Assembly: GCA_049522565.1 (NCBI GenBank)
Contig: JBEKNT010000042.1
Location: 1-34,113, forward strand
Direction: 5' to 3'
DNA from: JASHVB01 sp049522565
GTDB lineage: Bacteria > Pseudomonadota > Alphaproteobacteria > Acetobacterales > Acetobacteraceae
DNA length: 34,113 bases
The translations under genes and the position numbers were made by a program. Positions 22,441-30,444 of the stretch are shown in pieces. The first letter of the stretch is position 1. The number at the start of each line of letters is the position of its first letter. Under the pieces are notes generated by a model. The model was not told the origin of the DNA, searched no databases, and saw only the letters and a program-made list of their open reading frames with translations.

Positions 22441-23733
22441 ATGGACGAGTTCGACACAGAACGCACCAATGCCGGCTCGGTCCACAGCACGAGCCTGAGC
22501 CATTCGGCGGCCGATTGGTCGCCTGATGACCCTGTGCGCGGGGCAGAACGCGTGCCGCAAGCCGCCCCTCCGCGCAACCGAACGAAGCGAAGATCCATTA
22601 GATACGTCGCGATCGTTGGCGTCATTGCCCTATTGGCCGGCGGCTACATCTACCAGCACAGGCAGAACGCCCAACGAACCGGAGCGGAAGCGCCGTCACC
22701 CGCGATCCCCGTGACGGTCGGGATCGCGACAACCCGGGACGTCCCGACGTTCCAGCGTGCCGTCGGCACCGTGCAGGCCTACAACACGGTCACGGTGTCG
22801 AGCCGGGTGGATGGCCAGATCGTCGGCGTTGGCTTTACCGAAGGCCAGGACGTCAAGCCGGGCGATCTGCTGTTCGAGATCGATCCCGGCCCGTTCAAGG
22901 CAGCGCTCGCGCAAGCCACCGCCATGCTGCACAAGGATGCGGCGCAACTCGTCAGCGCCCAGGCTGATCTGCAACGCTATGCCGCGCTGGTGCCGGAAGG
23001 CTTCCAGACACGGCAGATCTACGACCAGCAGACGGCCCAGGTCGGCCAGCTCCGCGCCTCAATCGAGGCCGACCAGGCGCAGATCGACACGGCCCTGCTC
23101 AACCTCGGCTACGCCAGCATCCGTTCGCCGATCGGGGGGCGCACCGGCGCACGGCTGGTGGATCTCGGCAACATGGTGCGGGCCGCGTCCGGCAATGGCC
23201 TCGTTACCATCGCCCAGTTGCATCCCATCTTCGTCAATTTCACTGTGCCGCAGCAGGTGCTGGGCATGGTCAGACAGAACCAGACCATCCTGCCGCTGCG
23301 GGTTCTCGCCTATTCGCAGGACGACCGGGACAAGCTCGGGGAAGGCACGCTGACGCTGATCGACAACCAGATCGATCCGACCACCGGCACGGTGCACCTG
23401 AAGGCCACCTTCCCGAATGACGACGAGGCGCTATGGCCCGGCGAATTCGTCACCGCGCATCTCGTCCTGGCGGTCGCCAAGGCGGCCGTCACGGTGCCCA
23501 CACAAGCAATCCAGCAGGGTCCGAACGGCCACTACCTTTACGTCGTGCGGGCCGATGACACGGTCCAACTGCGGCCGGTTGATGCGGTCACCACCGAAGG
23601 GGGCACCGCCGTCGTCGGCAAGGGACTGGCGGCCGGCGAGCGGATTGTCGTCGAGGGCCAGTACCGCCTCGCCGACGGCAGCCGCGTGACCTACACCGGG
23701 CAGCCGCCCGCGAATCACGGCGCGGCACAATGA
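22441..23733 (+). CDS. RND efflux periplasmic adaptor subunit (MdtA-like)
   Basis: A 430-residue membrane-fusion protein bridging an RND pump and an outer-membrane channel. A polar N-terminus of about 50 residues is followed by one membrane anchor (YVAIVGVIALLAGGYIY, 55-71). Next come the barrel-sandwich/lipoyl half (TVSSRVDGQIVGVGFTEGQD), a coiled-coil hairpin (about 155-210) and YASIRSPIGGRTGARLVDLG. Beta-barrel and membrane-proximal domains end the protein. The family resembles MdtA of the MdtABC multidrug pump. No strong Shine-Dalgarno precedes the ATG. The stop overlaps the pump gene start (ATGA), so the two are coupled. No TolC-like gene is adjacent. Confidence 0.92.
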   Translation: MDEFDTERTNAGSVHSTSLSHSAADWSPDDPVRGAERVPQAAPPRNRTKRRSIRYVAIVGVIALLAGGYIYQHRQNAQRTGAEAPSPAIPVTVGIATTRDVPTFQRAVGTVQAYNTVTVSSRVDGQIVGVGFTEGQDVKPGDLLFEIDPGPFKAALAQATAMLHKDAAQLVSAQADLQRYAALVPEGFQTRQIYDQQTAQVGQLRASIEADQAQIDTALLNLGYASIRSPIGGRTGARLVDLGNMVRAASGNGLVTIAQLHPIFVNFTVPQQVLGMVRQNQTILPLRVLAYSQDDRDKLGEGTLTLIDNQIDPTTGTVHLKATFPNDDEALWPGEFVTAHLVLAVAKAAVTVPTQAIQQGPNGHYLYVVRADDTVQLRPVDAVTTEGGTAVVGKGLAAGERIVVEGQYRLADGSRVTYTGQPPANHGAAQ

Positions 23734-26700
23734 GCATTTCCGATCCGTTTCTCCGGCGCCCGATCGCCACCTCGCTGCTGATGCTCGGCATCCTGTTCTT
23801 CGGCTGCGTGGCCTACCGCCAACTGCCGATCGCCGCACTGCCGACCGTCGACTTCCCGACCATCAACGTCTCGGTGCAGTATCCCGGCGCCAGCCCCGAC
23901 ACCATGGCCTCCTCCGTCGCCACGCCGCTGGAGCAACAGTTCGCGGCGATCAGCGGGCTCGACACGATGACCTCGAGCAGTGGGGTCGGCACGACGTCGA
24001 TCACGCTGCAGTTCGTGCTCGATCGGAATATCGATGGGGCAGCGCAGGATGTGCAGACCGCGATCAACGCCGCGAGCGGGTTGTTGCCGACCGACCTGCC
24101 GAACCCGCCCACCTACCGGAAATCGAATCCCGCCGACCGTCCCATTCTGATTTATGCGCTGCATTCCTCGGTGATTCCGATCTGGCAGGTGGACGACTAT
24201 GCCGAGGTGATCGTCGGGCAGAATCTGTCTACCGTGCCGGGGGTGTCGCAGATCATCGTCGCCGGCGCGCAAAAATACGCGGTGCGGGCGCAGATGAACC
24301 CGCGGGCGCTGGCCGCCCACGGGATCGGCCTGGAGGATGTGCGCAACGCGCTGGCGACGACCAGTGTCAACCGGCCGAAGGGCAACCTGGAAAACGCCCA
24401 TCAGTCGACGGCGCTCGACACCAACGATCAACTGCTGTCCGCCACGACGTTCCAGAACGTCGTCATCGCCTATCGCAACGGCGCCGCGGTGCAACTGAAA
24501 GACCTTGGCGAGGCGATCGATTCGGTGGAGCTGAACCGGGTCGGCGCCTGGTACGGCGACGAACCGGCGATCCTGCTGCTGGTGCAGCGCGAAGCCGGCG
24601 CCAACACGATCGCCACCGCCGAACTCGTAGCCGCCCGGCTGCGCGCGTTGCGCGCCTCGGTACCGGGGAATGTCGCGATCGACCTGATTTCCGACCGGAC
24701 GCAGACCATCCGCGCATCGGTGGCCGACGTGCAGTTCACGCTGCTGCTGAGCGTCAGCCTGGTGGTCGGAGTGATCTTCGTCTTCCTGCGCAAGGCCTGG
24801 GCGACGGTGATCCCCGCCGTGGTCGTGCCGTTGTCGATCATCGGCACCTTCGCCGGCATGTATCTGTTCGGCTACAGCCTCGACAACCTGTCGCTGATGG
24901 GCATCACCATCGCCGTCGGCTTTCTGGTCGACGATGCGATCGTGATGATCGAGAACATCGTCCGCTTTATCGAGGCCGGCGACACCCCGTTCGCGGCTGC
25001 CGTCAAAGGCGCCGGACAGGTGGGATTCACCATCCTGTCGATCACCTTCTCGCTGGTTGCCGCCTTCATCCCGCTCTTGCTCATGGGCGGCATCGTCGGG
25101 CGGCTGTTCCGCGAGTTTGCCGTCACGGTGACGATGGCGATCCTGCTGTCGGGCGCCATCGCGCTGACGCTGACGCCGGTGATGTGCGCCCAGTTCCTGA
25201 AATTCGAAAGCAAGAGCGGGCGCGGTCCCGGCCATTGGGCCGAGGCCGGCTTCGACGCCATATTGCACGGCTACGACCGCAGCCTCCGTTGGGTGCTGCG
25301 TCACCAGTTTCCCGCCTTGTTGTTCACCCTCGGACTGATCTGCGCCACGGTCGCGCTCTACATTGTGGTTCCCAAGGGCTTCTTCCCGCAGCAGGACACC
25401 GGTTTCATCTACGGCGAGGCGGATGGCTCCGAGGACATCTCGTTCAACGGCATGCGTGTCCTGACCGAGCAATTGGGGGAGCTGATCCGGCGTGACCCGG
25501 CGGTGGCTTCGGTCGGCACGTTCCTCGGCGCCACCGGCGGCAACGCGAGCGAGAACGCCGCACGCATGATGATCCAACTGAAGCCCTACAATCAGCGCGA
25601 CGTCACCGCCGAGCAGGTCATCGCGCGCCTGCGGCGGGCGGCGGCTGCCGTGTCCGGTATCAAGTTCTTCATGCAGGCCGGGCAGGATATCAGCGTGGGC
25701 GGACGCCTCTCGCGCACGCAGTACCAATACACGTTGACCGATACGAACAGCGACGAACTCAACCGCTGGGCTCCGGTGGTGCTGCAACACATGACGACGC
25801 TGCCCGGGTTGCGGGACGTGGCGTCCGACCAGCAGATCGCCGCCGCGCATCTGGCGCTGACGGTGGACCGCGTCACCGCGGCGCGGCTCGGCGTGTCCAT
25901 GCAGATGGTCGATGACACGCTGTACGATGCATTCGGCGCACGCGACATCGGCACCATCTACACCGCCGCCAACCAGTACCGGATCATCCTGGAGGTGCAG
26001 CCGCAATTCCAGGAGGATGCAGATTCACTCGCCATGATCTACGTTCCCGGCAGCAACGGCGCGCAGGTGCCGTTGAGCGCCTTCATCCGGATGGAGCCCA
26101 AGGCCGAGCCGCTGGTGGTGAACCATCTGTCGGAGTTCCCCGCGGTCACGCTGTCGTTCAACCTGGCGCCCGGAACGTCGCTCGGCCAGGCGGTCGAGCG
26201 GATCAGCCAGATGACGGACGGGCTGCGCTTGCCGGCGACCGTGCGCGGCTCGTTCCAGGGTACTGCGCAGGCCTTCCAGTCGTCGATGACCACCATGCCG
26301 TTGCTGATCGCCGCGGCGATCATCGTGGTGTACATCGTGCTGGGAATGCTGTACGAGAGCTACGTGCACCCGCTGACGATCCTGTCCTCGCTGCCCTCCG
26401 CCGGCGTAGGTGCGCTGCTGATCCTGGCGCTGCTGGGCTACGACCTCGACGTCATGGCGATCATCGGGATCGTGCTGCTGATCGGGATCGTCAAGAAGAA
26501 TGCCATCATGATGGTGGATTTCGCGCTGGAGGGTCAGCGGCGCGAAGGCCGCAGCCCGCTCGATGCGATCCATCAGGCGTGCCTGCTGCGGTTCCGTCCG
26601 ATCATGATGACGACCATGTCGGCATTGCTCGGCAGCCTGCCGCTTGCGGTGGGCATGGGCGCGGGATCGGAACTGCGGCGGCCGCTCGGCATTGCGATCG

Positions 26701-26852
26701 TCGGCGGCCTGCTGGTGTCGCAGTCGCTGACGCTTTACACGGTCCCGGTGATCTATCTTTACCTCGAACGGCTGAGCCAATGGCTGCGGGGCAGTGCGAA
26801 GGGTGCGGCCGCGCAACGCCGGGTCACTGCGGTGCAACAGGTGGGCGACTGA
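23730..26852 (+). CDS. RND multidrug efflux permease (HAE1 family, MdtB/MdtC-like)
   Basis: A 1040-residue inner-membrane proton/drug antiporter, the usual length for the family. It starts with MSISDPFLRRPIATSLLMLG and has two repeated halves, each a membrane helix, a large periplasmic pore/docking region and further helices. Proton-relay residues are present: D401 and D402 in GFLVDDAIVMIEN and the lysine in GIVKKNAIMMVDFA. It exports hydrophobic or amphiphilic compounds via the adaptor encoded just upstream. A single permease gene is present, unlike the paired mdtB and mdtC. The overlapped start implies a strict two-gene operon. Confidence 0.95.
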   Translation: MSISDPFLRRPIATSLLMLGILFFGCVAYRQLPIAALPTVDFPTINVSVQYPGASPDTMASSVATPLEQQFAAISGLDTMTSSSGVGTTSITLQFVLDRNIDGAAQDVQTAINAASGLLPTDLPNPPTYRKSNPADRPILIYALHSSVIPIWQVDDYAEVIVGQNLSTVPGVSQIIVAGAQKYAVRAQMNPRALAAHGIGLEDVRNALATTSVNRPKGNLENAHQSTALDTNDQLLSATTFQNVVIAYRNGAAVQLKDLGEAIDSVELNRVGAWYGDEPAILLLVQREAGANTIATAELVAARLRALRASVPGNVAIDLISDRTQTIRASVADVQFTLLLSVSLVVGVIFVFLRKAWATVIPAVVVPLSIIGTFAGMYLFGYSLDNLSLMGITIAVGFLVDDAIVMIENIVRFIEAGDTPFAAAVKGAGQVGFTILSITFSLVAAFIPLLLMGGIVGRLFREFAVTVTMAILLSGAIALTLTPVMCAQFLKFESKSGRGPGHWAEAGFDAILHGYDRSLRWVLRHQFPALLFTLGLICATVALYIVVPKGFFPQQDTGFIYGEADGSEDISFNGMRVLTEQLGELIRRDPAVASVGTFLGATGGNASENAARMMIQLKPYNQRDVTAEQVIARLRRAAAAVSGIKFFMQAGQDISVGGRLSRTQYQYTLTDTNSDELNRWAPVVLQHMTTLPGLRDVASDQQIAAAHLALTVDRVTAARLGVSMQMVDDTLYDAFGARDIGTIYTAANQYRIILEVQPQFQEDADSLAMIYVPGSNGAQVPLSAFIRMEPKAEPLVVNHLSEFPAVTLSFNLAPGTSLGQAVERISQMTDGLRLPATVRGSFQGTAQAFQSSMTTMPLLIAAAIIVVYIVLGMLYESYVHPLTILSSLPSAGVGALLILALLGYDLDVMAIIGIVLLIGIVKKNAIMMVDFALEGQRREGRSPLDAIHQACLLRFRPIMMTTMSALLGSLPLAVGMGAGSELRRPLGIAIVGGLLVSQSLTLYTVPVIYLYLERLSQWLRGSAKGAAAQRRVTAVQQVGD

Positions 26853-26957
26853 CCGCATCGGGTCATGGCCGCGTTCGACGACGTCGGGCCGGTCCGGTGC
26901 GATAGCGTGACGCTCTGATACCAGCCCGCGTGAAGGCTGACTCATCGGTCGCGTCCC

Positions 26958-27100
26958 CCGTCATGGCGGGCGCAGGCCCGCCATCCACGACTATGTCGCT
27001 CGCATAAAGGAAAGTCGTGGATGGTCCGCCTTGGCGGAGCATGACGAATTGGGCAGGGTCCGCCCGTCAACCGACGCGGTTATTCCTCGACGAGGCCTAA
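26958..27100 (+). repeat. MITE-like repeat, copy A
   Basis: About 143 bp, starting CCGTCATGGCGGGC, with an inner palindrome (CATCCACGACT and AGTCGTGGATG) and ending TTATTCCTCGACGAGGCCTAA. It is roughly 80-85% alike, by eye, to the reverse complement of the element at 29952-30154. Copy A lacks the other terminal inverted repeat. Its CTA edge supplies the TAG stop of the cytochrome gene on the minus strand. Confidence 0.8.
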
Positions 27101-27714
27101 CGACGATCGCGCAGACTCATCATGTAGTCGACCAGCGCCGTCACCTGGTACTCCGCGAGTGTCATATCCGGCATATTGCCGTGCGGCTTCAGCATGAAAT
27201 CGTGCAAGGTGCTGTCGGTGGTCGCCGGCCGGTTGGCGATCGCGTGGAAGTCAGGAGCCGGCTGCTTCAGCGTGGGGGCAGTATGTTGATCCGGCGCCAC
27301 GACATGACAGGCAGCACAGATCAGGATTGCAAGGTCGTGGCCGACCACCGTCTCCGATGCAGCCGTTGGCTGCGCCGGTGCCGGCGACGCGGTAGCGAGG
27401 CCGGTCGTTCCGGCTGGCGTCGCGGCTGCCCGATCGACGGTTTCCTTGGCCCCCACTGCCAATACCCGAGCCTGATCCGCGGTCTGCTCGGCCCGCGCCG
27501 CGGTCGCGACAGCCTGGCCGGCGCGTACTACCGCCTGAGTTGCCGTCGTGTCCGCCTGTGCCGCGGCGGCATCCGCACTGTCGGTCTTCTTCGAGACCTC
27601 CGCCATCTCCAGGCGCAGGTCCTGGACTTCCTGGAGCCACGCATACGCTGCAACGCCAGCGCCAGCGACGATGACGGTTGCGGCCACCACCACTGCTCCA
27701 TTCGATAGTGCCAT
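27097..27714 (-). CDS. Membrane-anchored c-type cytochrome with coiled-coil linker
   Basis: A 205-residue protein. An N-terminal uncleaved-type membrane segment (VVVAATVIVAGAGVAAYAWL, 8-27) is followed by an Ala/Gln/Thr-rich helical region (about 30-98) likely to be a coiled coil, and a Pro/Ala linker. The cytochrome c domain has the haem motif CAACH (133-137) and a probable Met ligand at GNMPDM (M181). The ATG at 27712-27714 follows AGGAGGG; the longer frame is rejected. It should act as a periplasmic electron carrier tethered to the inner membrane. Its last codons meet repeat copy A, which provides the TAG stop, so the C-terminus may have been altered by that insertion. Redox partner unknown. 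Confidence 0.85.
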   Translation of the reverse strand: MALSNGAVVVAATVIVAGAGVAAYAWLQEVQDLRLEMAEVSKKTDSADAAAAQADTTATQAVVRAGQAVATAARAEQTADQARVLAVGAKETVDRAAATPAGTTGLATASPAPAQPTAASETVVGHDLAILICAACHVVAPDQHTAPTLKQPAPDFHAIANRPATTDSTLHDFMLKPHGNMPDMTLAEYQVTALVDYMMSLRDRR

Positions 27715-28053
27715 CCAACCCTCCTGCTGTGGGTCGCCGGCACTGCCAGTGGCGGCATTATCGGCTCCGTGCACTACGAGCCTAGCGCTGACGCTGTGGT
27801 TCCGCAACGATGGCGCATGTAACTGCGGTGATGCCTCGAACGGTAGCATCACGAGTTTGCCGTGGCCGCGCCGGGTCGACCGTCGATCTGCATTGCGGAT
27901 ATGTCGGCGAAGCCGGCTGACTCCTGTCGTTGCAGAGAGCAGTTGCGCAGCGCCGTGGTTGGTGTTGCTGTTGCAGCAGCCACAATGCGGCGGCGGCGAA
28001 CCACGCTACGCTCGGGTCGCGCCTGGCCATGCCGCGAAACGCCGGAGGAAACC
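27715..28053. other. Divergent intergenic region, no recognised gene
   Basis: About 340 bases between the cytochrome and the epimerase-family gene, which are divergent, so both promoters should lie here. I see no repeat element, RNA gene or convincing operator. The epimerase ribosome site GGAGGAA ends at its right edge. Confidence 0.5.
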
Positions 28054-28863
28054 ATGATCGATCCTGCCACCGACCGCGTGCTGATCACCGGCGCTGCCGG
28101 CGCGATCGGCACGGCGTTGCGCAACGGGCTGCGCGCCGACTGGCGGCATCTGCGGCTGACCGACATCCGTCCGATCGCCGATCCGGCCAACAACGAGGAA
28201 ACCTTCGTCACCGACATCGGCAACCGCGCGGCGCTCGAACGCATGATGCAGGGCGTGCGGGCCGTCGTGTACATGACCGGCGTCGGCGGCGACTACACGC
28301 TGGAGGACCTGTTCCGCGTCAACGTGCGCGGCGTGTTCGATGTGTTCGAGGCGGCGCGGCTCGGCGGCGTGCAGCGCATCGTCTATGCCAGCAGCAACCA
28401 CGCGTTCGGCTGCTATCCGATCACCGAGCATGTCACGCCGGCGCTGCCGCCGCGGCCCGACAGCCTGTATGGCGCGTTCAAGGTGTTCGGCGAGACCATG
28501 CTGCGCGAGTATTTCGAACGGCACGGCGTGCGGTCGGTGTCGCTGCGCATCGGCACGTTCCGCACGCTGCCGATCGACCAGCGCTCGCTCGCCACGTGGC
28601 TGAGTCCGGGCGACGTGGCGCGGCTGGTGGATCGCGCGCTGCGCCATCCGGATCCCGGCTGCCTGGTGGTGAACGGCTACTCCAACAACACGCGACTGAA
28701 GAACTTCGATCCGAACTGGGAGTTTCTCGGCTACCAGCCGCAGGACAACGCCGAGGACCATGTCGAGATGCTGCGGTCCAAGGGCGTCGATGTGGACGGT
28801 CCATGGGAATGGCCGGAGCATGGCGGCTCGCATGCCCGCGCGCCGGAACGACGACCGCGGTGA
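28054..28863 (+). CDS. NAD-dependent epimerase/dehydratase family, uronate dehydrogenase-like
   Basis: A 269-residue extended-SDR protein. The NAD motif is ITGAAGAIGT (11-20); YASSNHAFGCYP (111-122) and the catalytic pair Y139/K143 in LYGAFKVFGE follow. The order SSNH-x-x-G-x-YP, RPDSLYG-x-x-K and RIGT, with STWLS-like spacing, closely follows bacterial uronate dehydrogenases, which oxidise glucuronate or galacturonate to aldarolactones. Length also fits (about 265). The ATG at 28054 follows GGAGGAA. It converges on the TfdA-like gene. Homology to Udh is recognised from memory and the substrate should be treated as likely, not proven. Confidence 0.85.
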   Translation: MIDPATDRVLITGAAGAIGTALRNGLRADWRHLRLTDIRPIADPANNEETFVTDIGNRAALERMMQGVRAVVYMTGVGGDYTLEDLFRVNVRGVFDVFEAARLGGVQRIVYASSNHAFGCYPITEHVTPALPPRPDSLYGAFKVFGETMLREYFERHGVRSVSLRIGTFRTLPIDQRSLATWLSPGDVARLVDRALRHPDPGCLVVNGYSNNTRLKNFDPNWEFLGYQPQDNAEDHVEMLRSKGVDVDGPWEWPEHGGSHARAPERRPR

Positions 28864-28923
28864 GTGGGGGTGTGCTGACGATCTCGCGATGTCGCGGACA
28901 TGGCGGTGGCGGCGATCCTTATC

Positions 28924-29841
28924 TCATCCGGCCAGCATCACCGCCCTGCGTGCGTCCCGCACCGGTTCCGTGCCGTCCGATGTCGTCACGCGCCGCATAT
29001 CGCGCGGGAACCGCTCGTCGAACGGCAGGCCGCGATGCAGCGAGCGGCGGTTGTCCCACAGCACCAGGTCGCCGACCCGCCATTCGTGGCGATACGTCGT
29101 ACCGGCCCGCGTCGCATGCTCGATCAGGTCCATCAGCAGCAGCCGTCCGTCCGCCACCTCCATGCCGATGATGTGGGACGCGTGCGACGCGACGTAGATC
29201 GATTTCCGCCCCGTGCGCGGATGCGTGTTCACCAGCGGCTGCACCACCGGCGGCAGCGCCGCGCGTTCCTCCGGTGTGAAATCGGTGAAGCCGAGCACCG
29301 CGCGCGAGTGCATCAGGCTGTGTTCCGCCCGCATGTCCTCCAGCATCGCCTGCCGCTCCGGGCGCAGCGCTTCATAGGCCGCGCAGGTATCGGCGAACTC
29401 CGTCTCGCCGGCGCCGAGCGGTCCCGCCGGCGGCACCGCATGCGCGTACAGCAGCGAAAACCCGCCGCGCGGCAGCCGGAACGAACTGTCGGTGTGCCAC
29501 AGCCGGTTGCCGAGATTGACCATGCGGTGCCGTGCCGAGCCGGTCTGCGGCTGGCCGGTAACGGCGTCGAGATTGGAGACGTCCGCCATCTCCGGCTTCT
29601 CCAGCCGCAGCTTCACCTTGCTGCTGTAGGAAAACACGTAGCGTTCCGGCTGGCCGAAATTCTCGGTGAAGGCGACCTGCTGCGCATCGGTCAGCGTCTG
29701 GCCGCGGAACACCAGCACCGCATGCGCATCGCTGGCGTCCCACAGCGCCGCCATGTCCGCTCCTGTCACCGGCCGGGAGAGGTCGATCCCGCCGATCTCG
29801 GCCACGAAGCCGGGTCGGACGGTTTCAACGCGCACGTTCAT
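28924..29841 (-). CDS. TauD/TfdA-family alpha-ketoglutarate-dependent dioxygenase
   Basis: A 305-residue non-haem iron(II) oxygenase. The iron triad is visible as H116 and D118 in LWHTDSSF and H269 in WDNRRSLHRG, and the 2-oxoglutarate arginine lies in PRDMRRVT. VLVFRGQTL, ETEFADTCAAYEAL, AEHSLMHSR and HASHIIGMEVADGRLLL follow the order of TfdA (2,4-D dioxygenase) more closely than TauD. The family cleaves ether or sulfonate substrates by hydroxylation. The ATG at 29839-29841 follows AGGAGGG. A short reading frame broken by the MITE-like element ends 17 bp upstream, suggesting a lost operon partner. Confidence 0.9.
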   Translation of the reverse strand: MNVRVETVRPGFVAEIGGIDLSRPVTGADMAALWDASDAHAVLVFRGQTLTDAQQVAFTENFGQPERYVFSYSSKVKLRLEKPEMADVSNLDAVTGQPQTGSARHRMVNLGNRLWHTDSSFRLPRGGFSLLYAHAVPPAGPLGAGETEFADTCAAYEALRPERQAMLEDMRAEHSLMHSRAVLGFTDFTPEERAALPPVVQPLVNTHPRTGRKSIYVASHASHIIGMEVADGRLLLMDLIEHATRAGTTYRHEWRVGDLVLWDNRRSLHRGLPFDERFPRDMRRVTTSDGTEPVRDARRAVMLAG

Positions 29842-29951
29842 TGTTCCCTCCTGTGTCGTCAGGTTGCATCCTCCGGCACATGCCCATCGTGGAACAAGTC
29901 CCCCAGCCAGCGCTCCGGCGCTGTGCCGGTCGCGGCCAGGATCGCTCCGGC

Positions 29952-30154
29952 CGCTAAGGGCTCGCCGAGGAATAACTGCGTCAGTTGACGTGCGGACCGA
30001 ACCCAATTCGTCATGGTCCGCGCAGGCGGACCATCCACGACTTTCCTTTATGTGAGCCGCAAAGTCGTGGATGGTGCAGCTTCGCCCGCCATGACGGGAC
30101 GGACGATGCTGCGCCGAATGGTGATTCGTTTATTCCTCGGCAGGCGCTAAGGGC
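29952..30154. mobile_element. MITE-like element, copy B, with terminal inverted repeats
   Basis: About 200 bp bounded by inverted ends that share GCCGAGGAATAA (left 29964-29975, mirrored at about 30129-30140) and match at about 18 of 22 positions overall. A 10-bp direct repeat CGCTAAGGGC flanks both sides (29952-29961 and 30145-30154), as a target duplication would. The interior (CATGGTCCGC, CCATCCACGACTTTCC and inverses) is an inverted copy of the repeat at 26958. It encodes no transposase, so movement would need one in trans. Confidence 0.7.
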
Positions 30155-30392
30155 CGGGGCCGCGATCGTTACCAATGACATGTCGTCCGCCAAGCGCCTT
30201 GCGCCCGTGAAACCTCGCTACCAGACGCCGCGCAAATGTGTCTCGCCACAGCACATCGCGCAATGCGGTCAGCAAGGCGACACGACCGACGATCTCGATC
30301 CTGCTGTTTTCCGCTGCCCGGATCAAACGCCTCGGCGGACCACCCCGAAGCAGCCGCGACACAGCCGTATTGGTATCGAGGACCCGCCGCAC
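30147..30392 (-). pseudogene. PIN-domain toxin remnant (COG1569-like)
   Basis: From GTG 30390-30392 the frame reads VRRVLDTNTAVSRLLRGGPP, then RRLIRAAENSRIEIVGRVALL and RDVLWRDTFARRL. This is the N-terminal half of PIN-family RNases (VLDTNVLVSALLxxGPP). After about residue 55 the sequence loses resemblance and it stops at the TAG in the edge of the MITE-like element after 81 residues, against a usual 130-145. The distal PIN acidic residues are missing, so it is inactive. No antitoxin gene is visible upstream; the CaiB-family gene ends 52 bp before it. Confidence 0.65.
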
Positions 30393-30444
30393 GCCGCCGC
30401 GCGGCGCGCCCGTGCCATCCCGTTCGACGTACTGTGCGGCGCCT

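Noticed and set aside
23715..26006. Long minus-strand open frame of 763 codons
   Set aside because: Shadow of the RND permease; composition typical of high-GC antisense frames.
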